From Caldalkalibacillus uzonensis (lineage in GTDB: Bacteria > Bacillota > Bacilli > Caldalkalibacillales > Caldalkalibacillaceae), in the NCBI RefSeq assembly GCF_030814135.1, contig NZ_JAUSUQ010000009.1, positions 62,001 through 126,000 on the forward strand: a DNA stretch of 64,000 bases. Direction: 5' to 3'. The position numbers and the translations under genes are program-made. Within the stretch, counting starts at the first letter, position 1. The number at the start of each line of letters is the position of its first letter. The notes below the pieces were generated by a model. That model was given only the letters and a program-made list of their open reading frames with translations. It was not told the DNA's origin and ran no database searches. Below are positions 51,128 through 58,868 of this stretch, piece after piece.

Positions 51128-51835
51128 TTAATCCACCGCTTGCAGTTCTCCCTCTAACAGCTGGTACATTTTTTGCTGCCATTTTTCATCATCGACAATA
51201 ATTTGAAAGGAGATACGCCGGTTTTGTTGCAAGGATTTGGGGTCGTTTCCTTCAGCAATGGGCTTAAACTCCGAGTAACCGGTAGCCGCAAAATATTGTG
51301 CATACTCATCACGGGCCAAAACGGGATTCACTTCAAATAAATATTGAACCACGGCAACCGCCCGTTGCGTGGAGAGTGTCCAGTTGTCATAAGGGACTGT
51401 ATCCGTGTGTCCTTCGATTAAGATAATATACAGGTATTGGCTTACCTCTTCCAGTTCAATAATTCTTTGAAAGGCAATAGACAACGGACGCAAAATAGCT
51501 TTGCCTTGCTCACTGATTTCCGCTTCACCTGTTTCAAATAAAATGTCACCTTCAATAGAAATCGTGTTATTCGGACCGCGGATAATCTTATCCTCCCCCA
51601 CCCTTTCTTCCAGTTCTTCCTGGATAAGATCGGCAATATGTTTTTTGACCGCAGCAACCTGAGCCATCTCCCTTTTGATCTCCCGCTGGGCATAAGCATC
51701 GAAAATACTTTGCACAAATGCAACCAGGGCCACAAAGAGCATAACCAGCACAATCGTGGACATCATATCCGTAAATGAAGGCCAGAAGGAGGCAGGTTCC
51801 TGCTCCTCTTCAAAATAACTCTTTCGTTTCCTCAT
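51128..51835 (-). CDS. MotB/ZorB-like OmpA-domain protein
   Basis: The 235-residue protein has one N-terminal transmembrane helix (SFWPSFTDMMSTIVLVMLFV) with an Asp placed like the proton-carrying Asp of MotB and ZorB. A short coiled linker and a C-terminal OmpA domain follow: EGHTDTVPYDNWTLSTQRAVAVVQYL, FAATGYSEFKPIAEG, QNRRISFQI. The OmpA part should bind peptidoglycan outside the cell. With the MotA-like partner 11 nt upstream, it would form an ion-driven stator-like motor. Flagellar MotB is unlikely because the partner is quite different from MotA. Confidence 0.82.
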   Translation of the reverse strand: MRKRKSYFEEEQEPASFWPSFTDMMSTIVLVMLFVALVAFVQSIFDAYAQREIKREMAQVAAVKKHIADLIQEELEERVGEDKIIRGPNNTISIEGDILFETGEAEISEQGKAILRPLSIAFQRIIELEEVSQYLYIILIEGHTDTVPYDNWTLSTQRAVAVVQYLFEVNPVLARDEYAQYFAATGYSEFKPIAEGNDPKSLQQNRRISFQIIVDDEKWQQKMYQLLEGELQAVD

Positions 51836-51846
51836 CGTTGCCCCTC

Positions 51847-53433
51847 CTAATAGTTGCCTTCCCTGACCATAGGGGGCCGGCTTGTTTCAGCCGGGTAAGC
51901 ACGGGGGCCCATTTGGGACCGTCCCCACTCAAACATGCTGACCAAAATATGCTGGATATCCTGGGAGAAGCGGTAGATATTTTGAAACTCCCGCTCCAGC
52001 AAGTGTTGGATACTTTCCAATTCCCGGATCATTTCCCGCCATTCCCGCTCCTGATGGCCCCCATGGGCCTGACGGTGCCAGGACTTTTCAAACACCTGCT
52101 GCAACAGTCCTGCCAGTTCCCGCTTGAAACGTTCCAAACCATCTTCCCACTGTCGCTCCAGATACTGGACAGCCTGACCGAACGATTCGGCTGCCCTGAC
52201 AAATTGATCATTCTTCTCCTGGAAACGGTAATACCACTCATCCTGGTTTTGCTCATACTGACGCCTGTTCTCTTCCAACATATCCCGTACATGCCGCTGG
52301 AGCTCTTCTGTCAGTCCCCTTACAAATTGGACCAACTCTTCGTTTTTACGCTCCGCCTGTTTGATCAGTTGATCAGACCGTTCCACCACCAGTTGCAAAT
52401 ATTTGGCGCTCTCTTGGTTGCGGTCCGTTAATCGTTTAAATTCCTGCCCCACTGCGCCAATCGTTTTGGACAGTTCACCCAGCTGCCTGGCTGTTTGCTC
52501 CTCCTGCTTTTTAAACTGTTGAATGTTGCCTTCCAGTACCTGCCCAAACTCCAACAGGCGGGCCGTTCCCTGTTCAAACCGGGAAGTGAAAGATGCCGAT
52601 TGGCGAATGACGGTGTCTAGACCCTCAATATTTTGTTGCAACATTTGTGTAGTTTTTAGAATTTCATCGCCAAAGGCCTTAACACTTTGATCAAAGCTTT
52701 CTTTGACCTTGGCCACCAGACGGTCCAGGACCCGCTCCAAGGAGTCTTTCGGTTTGTCTTGCTGCACCATAATTTGGACCTGATGATCAAGCAAACTCTC
52801 TGCCCTGGTGAAAAAAAGATTTTTCAATTGTGACCAGCTTGGCCCGATCCCCAGCTTGGCAAAGAGACCGGAATGCAGCACATGCAAACAAAATGCGGTC
52901 CCGATACCGGCGATGCTGGTAATAAAAGCAAAACTCATCCCCCTAAAAGGCTCACTAATAGCCGCCACAATGACGGCCACACTCATCACTTCCGAGCCAG
53001 AGTCCGCTCCTAAGCGCAGGAGCGTGTCTTGCATGGCAAACAAGGCCATGGTCAGCCCCAAAAACGTCCCCAACAATCCGGAGATAATGGCCCAAGACGG
53101 CAATTGGTGAAGGAGGCGCTCCACTACACCCAGCGGCAGGCGGAACACCCCAAACAGATTGAGTTGCTGCTCATAAACTTTCTTTTCAATAATCGCCTGT
53201 GTATTGACAAACTCAATGCCCTGTGAACGATGCTGGCGGTATTCACTGATCATCCCTTCAATCAGTTCATCTTCTCTGGGCTTATCCGGCCAGCCTCCCC
53301 TCATTTCATAGTCTCTTAAACGTTCCAACCACTTTAGATAGCAGTTGGCCAGTTGAATGTTTCCAACAATTCCCATTAAACCAATCAAGGAAATAAGGCT
53401 CAAGACAATATAAAAAAACTGAGGTGATTCCAT
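51847..53433 (-). CDS. MotA/TolQ/ExbB-superfamily protein with long coiled-coil tail, ZorA-like
   Basis: The 528-residue protein has three hydrophobic segments in the first 230 residues. One is SPQFFYIVLSLISLIGLMGI. The conserved pore pair is AIISGLLGTFLGLTMALFAM and FRGMSFAFITSIAGIGTAFC. About 280 residues of alpha-helical coiled coil run to the end. The arrangement (proton-channel core plus a cytoplasmic tail) is that of ZorA of the Zorya anti-phage system and of some undefined MotA-like proteins. The ATG at 53433 follows GGGAGGG. ZorC, ZorD or ZorE partners are absent here; the next genes are the OmpA-like gene and a RocB-like peptidase. Confidence 0.8.
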   Translation of the reverse strand: MESPQFFYIVLSLISLIGLMGIVGNIQLANCYLKWLERLRDYEMRGGWPDKPREDELIEGMISEYRQHRSQGIEFVNTQAIIEKKVYEQQLNLFGVFRLPLGVVERLLHQLPSWAIISGLLGTFLGLTMALFAMQDTLLRLGADSGSEVMSVAVIVAAISEPFRGMSFAFITSIAGIGTAFCLHVLHSGLFAKLGIGPSWSQLKNLFFTRAESLLDHQVQIMVQQDKPKDSLERVLDRLVAKVKESFDQSVKAFGDEILKTTQMLQQNIEGLDTVIRQSASFTSRFEQGTARLLEFGQVLEGNIQQFKKQEEQTARQLGELSKTIGAVGQEFKRLTDRNQESAKYLQLVVERSDQLIKQAERKNEELVQFVRGLTEELQRHVRDMLEENRRQYEQNQDEWYYRFQEKNDQFVRAAESFGQAVQYLERQWEDGLERFKRELAGLLQQVFEKSWHRQAHGGHQEREWREMIRELESIQHLLEREFQNIYRFSQDIQHILVSMFEWGRSQMGPRAYPAETSRPPMVREGNY

Positions 53434-53487
53434 GTCTTTTCCCTCCCTTATTGCCCATGTATATTCACAGCTTGACAAAACATGAGG

Positions 53488-53520
53488 ACATTAAAAAGGG
53501 AAGCCGATGAGCTCCCCTCT
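53488..53520 (-). terminator. Terminator of perR
   Basis: GGGGAGC / GCTTCCC around a 6-nt loop is followed by TTTTTAAT on the minus strand, just past the perR stop. Confidence 0.75.
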
Positions 53521-53530
53521 TGTTTATCAT

Positions 53531-53962
53531 TTATTCTTCTCTCTTTTCCCGGCATGACCGGCATTGGCCATATAGTTCGATATTGACTGCATCCAACTTA
53601 AAGCCAAAACGCTCGGCAATGGCACCAAAGTTAATAAACAAGTCCAGGTCCATATCTTCAATGCAACCACATGTTTCACAGATGAGATGATTGTGACTCT
53701 CTTTAGATACTTCAAACCGTGTGCAATCTTCACCACAGTGAATGTCCCGTACAAGTCCGGTCTGTTTAAAATAGCGCAGTGTATTATATACTGTGGCCAT
53801 GCTCATATTAGGGTAATCTGGCCGCAGCTGATTCATGATTTGCTCAGCTGTGGGATGCTTCATTTTTTTCAGGGCTTCAAAAATGGCCACACGTTGGGGA
53901 GTCACGCGTATATTGTGAGCGCTTAACAGTTCTACTGTGGAGCCATCCAACTGCTGGGACAT
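53531..53962 (-). CDS. perR: Peroxide-stress regulator PerR (Fur family)
   Basis: The 143-residue repressor has the winged helix (NIRVTPQRVAIFEALKKMKH, MSMATVYNTLRYFKQTGL) with the conserved regulatory-site residues. The His of KKMKHPTAEQI, the Asp of CGEDCTRFEVSKESHNHL and the HNH His residues correspond to the Fe/Mn site oxidised by H2O2. Two C-x2-C pairs (ICETCGC and QCRSCREK) bind structural zinc. It would control peroxide defence genes. It follows a small gene on the same strand. Confidence 0.93.
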   Translation of the reverse strand: MSQQLDGSTVELLSAHNIRVTPQRVAIFEALKKMKHPTAEQIMNQLRPDYPNMSMATVYNTLRYFKQTGLVRDIHCGEDCTRFEVSKESHNHLICETCGCIEDMDLDLFINFGAIAERFGFKLDAVNIELYGQCRSCREKREE

Positions 53963-53983
53963 GCGTTCACCCCCCCTCTCCTC

Positions 53984-54181
53984 TTAGCACCAGCCTAGAT
54001 CACAATCCTCCACATATTGCTTGACTCTTTCTTGCTTTGGTGTTTGCCCGCCAGACTCTCTATTTAGTACAACATCCCAATTCACTTCAATGGAACCCAG
54101 AGTTTTTCCTCTATAGGCTATCACCACTTTGTCTTCACTCAGATCAATGCGCATCTCTTTAAGCAGTTCTTTTTTATTCAT
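53984..54181 (-). CDS. Small conserved-looking protein, 65 aa
   Basis: The ATG follows AGGAGGA at ideal spacing. The product (MNKKELLKEMRIDLSEDKVV...) is soluble, charged, with two Cys near the C-terminus (DCDLGWC). It lies 21 nt upstream of perR, transcribed with it. I recognise no family. The strong ribosome site and operon position argue that it is real; the C-x5-C ending may bind a metal or be redox-active (speculation). Confidence 0.6.
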   Translation of the reverse strand: MNKKELLKEMRIDLSEDKVVIAYRGKTLGSIEVNWDVVLNRESGGQTPKQERVKQYVEDCDLGWC

Positions 54182-54275
54182 TATATTCTCCTCCTGTTGT
54201 AAAGCTTTTTATTAGTATTGTCAAATGGTTTGTAAATCAATCTTGTCCTTTGTATGAGCAAAAATAATATCAATT

Positions 54276-54292
54276 ACTTATTTATAATAAGT
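54276..54292. promoter_or_regulatory. Perfect dyad ACTTATT-TAT-AATAAGT
   Basis: A 7-bp inverted repeat with a 3-nt centre. The AT-rich dyad is of the size of Fur-family sites and lies upstream of perR, but it is not a clear PerR box (TTATAATNATTATAA). Confidence 0.45.
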
Positions 54293-54442
54293 ATAAAATA
54301 GAACTTGATCTTGTCAATACCAGGCAAAACTATATTCCAGGAATTAATATGATGATATCTCTTGTTGTTAAACCTGCAAACTCCTACAAGCAATATTGTC
54401 ATAAGAAGGAAATAAACGTTTTATATTAATTATAAATTTGTA

Positions 54443-54470
54443 TTGATTTTAAGTTTGTATCTGCTATAAT
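54443..54470 (+). promoter_or_regulatory. SigmaA-like promoter of the GRDB-family gene
   Basis: TTGATT (54443-54448) and TATAAT (54465-54470) are separated by 16 nt and lie about 40 nt upstream of the ATG. Confidence 0.6.
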
Positions 54471-54507
54471 TCTTTATGGAACTCAATTCTTCAAGAAGAG
54501 GAGTGAG

Positions 54508-55218
54508 ATGATGCAAATCACCAAAAAAGCGATACCTTACACGCCTAATACGAAGCCGTTGCATGAGCTGAACATTATGATTGTCTCAACAGCCGGAGTT
54601 CACCATAAAGATCAGGAGCCATTTAACACGGATCCAACTGTCGGAGATGCCACTTTCCGCATCATCCCGGGTGACGTTAATTCTGCTGAGCTGACCGTAA
54701 CACATGCAGCGCCAAAGGAACATTACAATACGGATGCACCCAAGGAAGATATTAACTGCGTTTTCCCCATTGACCGACTCCGTGAACTGGCTGCAGATGG
54801 AGATATTAAGGGGTTGGCCGAAAAACATATCACGATGATGGGTTACTCTATGAGACTAAAGAAAATCAATGAAGAAACAATTCCAGCCGTCGTCAAGGAA
54901 GTGGTTCGTTCCCAAGCTGACGCTGTTCTGCTTACAGCTGGATGACCGCTTTGTCACCGTACTGTGGTCACAGTACAACGAGCTATTGAAGCACAAGGGA
55001 TTCCAACAACACTGATCACCCTCGATGTGGAACAGTCCAGTTTAATGCGTCCACCTCGGGCCATACATCCCATGCAGTTTCAGTTTGGCCATTCCCTGGG
55101 TAAACCTCATGATAAACAAACGCAAATGAAGGTATTAATGGCTGCCCTGGAGCAACTGACCATCAAACAAGAGCCGGGTCAAATTCACGAGATCCATTTC
55201 CCGAGCTATAATCAATAA
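54508..55218 (+). CDS. Candidate selenoprotein, GrdB/PrdB-related (GRDB family), in-frame TGA
   Basis: The frame is open from ATG 54508 (or 54511; GAGGAG upstream) to TAA 55216-55218 apart from one TGA at 54943-54945, codon 146. Protein: HELNIMIVSTAGVHHKDQEP, FNTDPTVGDATFRIIPGD and ADAVLLTAG, then U-P-L-C-H-R-T, then QRAIEAQGIPTTLITLD and MRPPRAIHPMQFQFGHSLG. I place it in the GRDB family. Relatives have Cys or Sec at this spot (G-[C/U]-P-x-C-H). The TGA falls exactly at the redox position of a U-x-x-C motif, and no residue is missing on either side. A SECIS-like hairpin follows at 54959. Reading TGA as Sec gives 236 residues. It could instead be a nonsense mutation. The substrate is unknown. 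Confidence 0.82.
54959..54976 (+). promoter_or_regulatory. SECIS-like hairpin
   Basis: GTACTGT and ACAGTAC form a perfect 7-bp stem closing a GGTC loop. It starts 14 nt after the TGA, with the loop 21 nt after it. The loop resembles the GGUCU apical loop of the E. coli fdhF SECIS. A bulged U in the stem, known to matter in E. coli, is not evident. Confidence 0.6.
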
Positions 55219-55270
55219 GCAGCCTTCCGTCCTGAACCAACATTACCTAAAATACTAGGGCAACTTAATG

Positions 55271-55311
55271 AAGGGACTGTCCTAAACGTTCTTTTTTGGA
55301 CAGTCCCTTTT
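55271..55311 (+). terminator. Terminator of the GRDB-family gene
   Basis: GGGACTGTCC / GGACAGTCCC, a 10-bp perfect stem, is followed by TTTT. Confidence 0.85.
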
Positions 55312-55340
55312 GACGTTACAGAATTTAAGGATTGTGCAAT

Positions 55341-55814
55341 CTATTGTGTAATTTGTGTAATTTCAATCGGTACAGTACGCCTCACTTCTTCACCTTCCTC
55401 TGTTTCGATGACAAATAAATATCCTTGTGTCCCCTCAATCATTCGGATGGGATTTTGCATTGATACCATCAATTCTCCTTGAGCATTTGGTTTAAACGTC
55501 AGTTCACCAACAAATTTGCCCACCTTCGTTTTAACATTATCTTCAGCTCCAAAGAGAACCCCGCGATTATCATTGGTTTTAAAGAAAATCGTATATTCCC
55601 CTTCAGGATCTAAGCTGTGTGCCAAAACAACAAAATCGACAGTACCCTGTTCTTCAAAAACAACAATGGCCCGTCCTTGGCCGTTTTCAAATGGAATATC
55701 ATGTATGTGTTGACTTGCTTGAATTTTGACGATGTCATTTTCTCGTTGATCAGTGGAAAATGAACATCCTGCAACCATGACTATTAAGGCAGAAAGAAAA
55801 AGGAGCATTCTCAT
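55341..55814 (-). CDS. Lipoprotein of unknown function
   Basis: The 157-residue protein has a signal peptide with lipobox (V-A-G-C) at residues 14-17. A beta-rich domain follows (GRAIVVFEEQGTVDFVVLAH, GEYTIFFKTNDNRGVLFG). It should be tethered to the outer face of the membrane. I recognise no family. RBS GTGAGGAGAG lies upstream. A short ORF ends just before it on the same strand. Confidence 0.75.
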   Translation of the reverse strand: MRMLLFLSALIVMVAGCSFSTDQRENDIVKIQASQHIHDIPFENGQGRAIVVFEEQGTVDFVVLAHSLDPEGEYTIFFKTNDNRGVLFGAEDNVKTKVGKFVGELTFKPNAQGELMVSMQNPIRMIEGTQGYLFVIETEEGEEVRRTVPIEITQITQ

Positions 55815-55817
55815 GTG

Positions 55818-55972
55818 TTATCTCTCCTCACTTAAAAACACCATTGCCGCTTGAATTTTTCTTTCGTCCATACTTTGGATTCTATAATCATGCCTTTCAA
55901 ACATATTGTTATTAACAACCGTTACCCATACTTCCTCTTCTTGATCTCTTTCACCTCCCCGCTTATAACTTT
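55818..55972 (-). other. Open stretch upstream of the lipoprotein gene, possible small gene
   Basis: A frame of about 50 codons without stop ends at 55818-55820, overlapping the lipoprotein's ribosome site. It reads ...VVNNNMFERHDYRIQSMDER and has a GGGGAGGTGA at its 5' side. No ATG is well spaced; a frame change near 55925 would connect the ribosome site to it. It may be a small gene with an unusual start, or a broken one. Confidence 0.3.
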
Positions 55973-56024
55973 ATGTTCATTATAGCACCCCAAACCGGAC
56001 GGAACGAAACCAACGGACAAGATA

Positions 56025-57485
56025 TCAAATCCGGTCTTGGCGAGAACTTTTAATTAAATCAGCCAGCCTGGCCAGACTATCCTCAAGATCCTGTAATGGG
56101 GCATACGCATAAGAAAGACGTAGATACTGAGTAGATTGGCGGTCGTAGAGATGACCCGGATTGAGCAGTATTCCTTCTGCCAGTGCCCGTTCAAACAGAT
56201 CCCGTATGGAGACGGGCACGTTGATTTTCAGCCATATATAGAATCCACCCTGTGGCTTGCTCCATTGGGCGATCTCCCGAAAGTGTGTTTCTAACGCTTG
56301 AAGAGCAATCTCTCTGCGCAGCTTCAGCTGCTTTCTGACATACTGGATATGTTGGGCGTACAAGCCGCTGGCCAGCCATTCTGCAACAGCCCATTGAGAC
56401 AGAGAGCTGGAGCCGTAGTCTGTTTGCATCTTAATATCCGCCAAACGGTCAATCACCGGTTCAGGGCCTACCACCCAGCCAATCCTTAACCCGGGGCTTA
56501 ACGTTTTGGACATGCTGCCCATGTACAGCACAAGGCCGTTTTGATCGCAAGCTTTCAGGGGTGGGGGAGGCGGAGCATCCAGCCACAGATCCCGGTAGAC
56601 ATCATCCTCAATGACAGGCAGGCGCTCCTGTGTACATATTTTCAGCAATTCACGGCGGCGCAAGTCTGTCATTAAAGTGCCGGTTGGATTGTGAAAGGAA
56701 GGAATGGTGTATAGCAACGCACCATGATACTGCCGTTTGTACCTTGACACGATTGCGGGTTGTATACCTTCTTTGTCTAAGGGAACCCCCAGCAGTTTCA
56801 TTCCTGCTGATTGAAACACACGGACGGAGTACAAGTAAGATGGTTTTTCCAATAAAACCGTTGATCCCCGGTGCAAGAGACCGATGGAAATTAATTGTAA
56901 AGCTTGCAAGCCACCTGAGACGATCAGAATTGAGGAGGGAGAAGTGTCAATCCCGATCTCTCTCAAATGCTTCACAAGCTGCTCTCGTAAAAACAGATCT
57001 CCTTTCGGCTGTTCATAGCCTAAGGAAATCGTCCGTTTGGGAAGATGCTGAAAAATGGCTTGCATATGTTCAGCCGGCAAGAGGTCGGGGGCCAGCTCAC
57101 CTGTCCCCAGGCGGATGATGTGTGGGTCATATTCCGCTTGATTAATCTCCTGAATGGTCGGCAGATTGGGTTGGTGCATTCCTGACTTAACATAGGTGCC
57201 CCAATCGGGAGGAGGGGTGGACGCCAAAAGATTCCAAGTATGATTAACCACCCTGGTTCCGCCCCCGCTGTTCCCTTTCAGCAGACCTTGGGCAGCAAGC
57301 TCATCCAGTGCGGTTACGACCGTGCTGCGGTTCACTCCGAATGCTTTGGCCAGGGCCCGTTGGGACGGTATTTTGGTACCAACTGTCCATTCCCCGCGCA
57401 TAATCTTTTCTTTGAGATGTTCCTCAATTTGTTTGTGTAAAGGAATGGGAGAATGGCGATCCGGTTTCCAATCTGACACAGCCAT
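56025..57485 (-). CDS. MocR-type GntR/aminotransferase regulator (YisV-like)
   Basis: The 486-residue protein fuses an N-terminal GntR winged helix (GTKIPSQRALAKAFGVNRST) to a fold-type I aminotransferase domain. The PLP Lys lies in MGSMSKTLSPGLRIGWVV, with the Arg in QYLRLSYA. MocR regulators use PLP or an aldimine as signal. It is divergent from a LysE-type exporter gene, as B. subtilis yisV is from yisU, and two CCATTTGG direct repeats lie between the genes. The ATG at 57485 follows GGAGGG. Confidence 0.87.
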   Translation of the reverse strand: MAVSDWKPDRHSPIPLHKQIEEHLKEKIMRGEWTVGTKIPSQRALAKAFGVNRSTVVTALDELAAQGLLKGNSGGGTRVVNHTWNLLASTPPPDWGTYVKSGMHQPNLPTIQEINQAEYDPHIIRLGTGELAPDLLPAEHMQAIFQHLPKRTISLGYEQPKGDLFLREQLVKHLREIGIDTSPSSILIVSGGLQALQLISIGLLHRGSTVLLEKPSYLYSVRVFQSAGMKLLGVPLDKEGIQPAIVSRYKRQYHGALLYTIPSFHNPTGTLMTDLRRRELLKICTQERLPVIEDDVYRDLWLDAPPPPPLKACDQNGLVLYMGSMSKTLSPGLRIGWVVGPEPVIDRLADIKMQTDYGSSSLSQWAVAEWLASGLYAQHIQYVRKQLKLRREIALQALETHFREIAQWSKPQGGFYIWLKINVPVSIRDLFERALAEGILLNPGHLYDRQSTQYLRLSYAYAPLQDLEDSLARLADLIKSSRQDRI

Positions 57486-57537
57486 TGCCAGTCCCTCCGT
57501 GCTGTTCATAATCTGCCTTGACATTTGTTCTATCATA

Positions 57538-57569
57538 CCATTTGGTTGGTTTAATCACCATCCATTTGG
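57538..57569. promoter_or_regulatory. Direct repeat CCATTTGG x2, probable MocR operator
   Basis: Two copies of CCATTTGG (57538-57545 and 57562-57569) are 24 bp apart in the MocR/LysE intergenic region. MocR-type regulators usually bind direct repeats. Confidence 0.5.
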
Positions 57570-57643
57570 CCGGAGACAAGAGACGCCTCTCTTTTTTACA
57601 ATTAAACGTAAGCTTTCAGTCTTTGATGAAAGGGAGAGAAACA

Positions 57644-58258
57644 GTGATTGAAGCCATTATACACGGTATTGTTCTTGCTTTTGGACTGATTTTACCTTTA
57701 GGGGTGCAAAATGTGTTTATATTTAACCAGGGAGCCACCCAGCCAACTTTATTTCGGGCTTTTCCCGCCGTGTTAACCGCCTCAGTTTGCGACACGTTGT
57801 TAATCTTGCTGGCTGTGCTGGGGGTCTCTCTTATTGTACTCACGCTGACCTGGCTTAAAACGATGGTGTTTGGCATTGGCTTTTTATTCTTAATCTACAT
57901 GGGCTGGGTGATTTGGAAAGGTAAGCCAGCGTCTGTAAACCACACAGAAGCCCGGCCCTTATCAGCGAAAAAACAAATTGTGTTTGCTGCTTCTGTGTCA
58001 TTGCTCAATCCCCATGCCATCATGGACACTGTTGGGGTGATCGGTACCAACTCCCTCACTTATGCCGGGGATGACCGCTGGGCTTTTACCCTGGCCACCA
58101 TGATCGTCTCCTGGCTGTGGTTTTGGGGATTGGCCATCGCTGGACGGGCTGTGGGCAGGCTGGATGATTCCGGCAGGGTGATGCAAGCCATGAACAGATT
58201 ATCTGCGCTTGTGATTTGGGGAGTCGCCCTGTATATGGGGTGGACATTGATTTTTTAA
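57644..58258 (+). CDS. LysE-family amino-acid exporter (YisU-like)
   Basis: The 204-residue protein has six helices and LysE family marks: AFGLILPLGVQNVFIFNQGA, ASVCDTLLILLAVLG and SVSLLNPHAIMDTVGVIG. It is a candidate exporter of basic or other amino acids, presumably controlled by the divergent MocR regulator. Start GTG 57644 lies behind AAAGGGAG; a longer frame to 57518 is not needed. Confidence 0.88.
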   Translation: MIEAIIHGIVLAFGLILPLGVQNVFIFNQGATQPTLFRAFPAVLTASVCDTLLILLAVLGVSLIVLTLTWLKTMVFGIGFLFLIYMGWVIWKGKPASVNHTEARPLSAKKQIVFAASVSLLNPHAIMDTVGVIGTNSLTYAGDDRWAFTLATMIVSWLWFWGLAIAGRAVGRLDDSGRVMQAMNRLSALVIWGVALYMGWTLIF

Positions 58259-58270
58259 GTTTAATAGTCA

Positions 58271-58672
58271 CTACATTGACTCAGGAAGCATGTGTTGTTT
58301 CAATTGGATACGAATATCCTCGGGAATTGGCTCAGGTTTCTGGGTTTTCAGATTGAAATTAACATAAGTTGCCGTTGCCTTGACACAAACCTGGCCCGCC
58401 TGATGGATTTCCTCGTATAAGACAATGCTTGTGTTACCGATTTTTTTAATCCATGTTTTAACCGCAACATCCTGGCCAAAATAAATCTGGTTTATGTAAT
58501 CTACATTGGTATTGACAATGACCATCCTCCAATTTTCGAAAGACAGATCGGGCGTAAAAATCTTAAACAGCTCATGTCTTCCTGCTTCCAGCCAGGTGGG
58601 AATAAACGTGTTATTAATGTGCCCAACCCCATCTGTTTCGGAAACCCTGGGTGTTATTTTTGTCTCAAACAT
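58271..58672 (-). CDS. Hotdog-fold acyl-CoA thioesterase (YbgC/YneP-like)
   Basis: The 133-residue 4HBT protein starts MFETKITPRVSETDGVGHIN, with the active-site Asp and the GHINNTFI loop. VDYINQIYFGQDVAVKTWI follows. It hydrolyses acyl-CoA or other acyl thioesters. ATG 58672 has AAGGAG upstream. Convergent with the LysE gene. Confidence 0.88.
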   Translation of the reverse strand: MFETKITPRVSETDGVGHINNTFIPTWLEAGRHELFKIFTPDLSFENWRMVIVNTNVDYINQIYFGQDVAVKTWIKKIGNTSIVLYEEIHQAGQVCVKATATYVNFNLKTQKPEPIPEDIRIQLKQHMLPESM

Positions 58673-58799
58673 CTGTTCTCCTTCACTCCTTAGCCTCATA
58701 TTTAAATAGACTATAACAATTTTTTTCATGATGATAAAGACGTTACAAATGTAACATTTGGTGTATATCAAAGGGACAATTCTTTGAGATTGGGCAAAA

Positions 58800-58842
58800 T
58801 AAAAACCTTCTACACTAACGGTGTAAGAAGGTTTTTATTTTT
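58800..58842. terminator. Bidirectional terminator-like hairpin
   Basis: AAAAACCTTCT / AGAAGGTTTTT with an inner ACAC/GTGT helix and a T-run beyond on the plus strand. On the minus strand it follows the MBL gene that ends at 58869. Confidence 0.85.
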
Positions 58843-58868
58843 AAGACAATAAATGATAGAAAAGCAAA

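Larger units (their letters stand above)
54182..54507. other. AT-rich divergent intergenic region
   Basis: These 326 bases separate the perR operon from the GRDB-family gene. They hold a dyad at 54276-54292, a sigmaA-like promoter reading right at 54443-54470 and a weaker one reading left (TTGATT, 17, TACTAA near 54205-54235). I see no other gene. Confidence 0.6.

Noticed and set aside
51128-53433. Complete Zorya defence system
   Set aside because: Only ZorA/ZorB-like genes are present; no SNF2 helicase (ZorD), ZorC or HNH nuclease (ZorE) is seen within several kb.
51128-53433. Flagellar stator genes motA/motB
   Set aside because: The MotA-like protein has a long coiled-coil tail and lacks the usual MotA size and charge pattern; no flagellar genes are near.
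54943-54945. Frameshift or gene split as explanation for the two GRDB ORFs
   Set aside because: Both halves are in the same frame with no missing or extra bases; only the TGA separates them.
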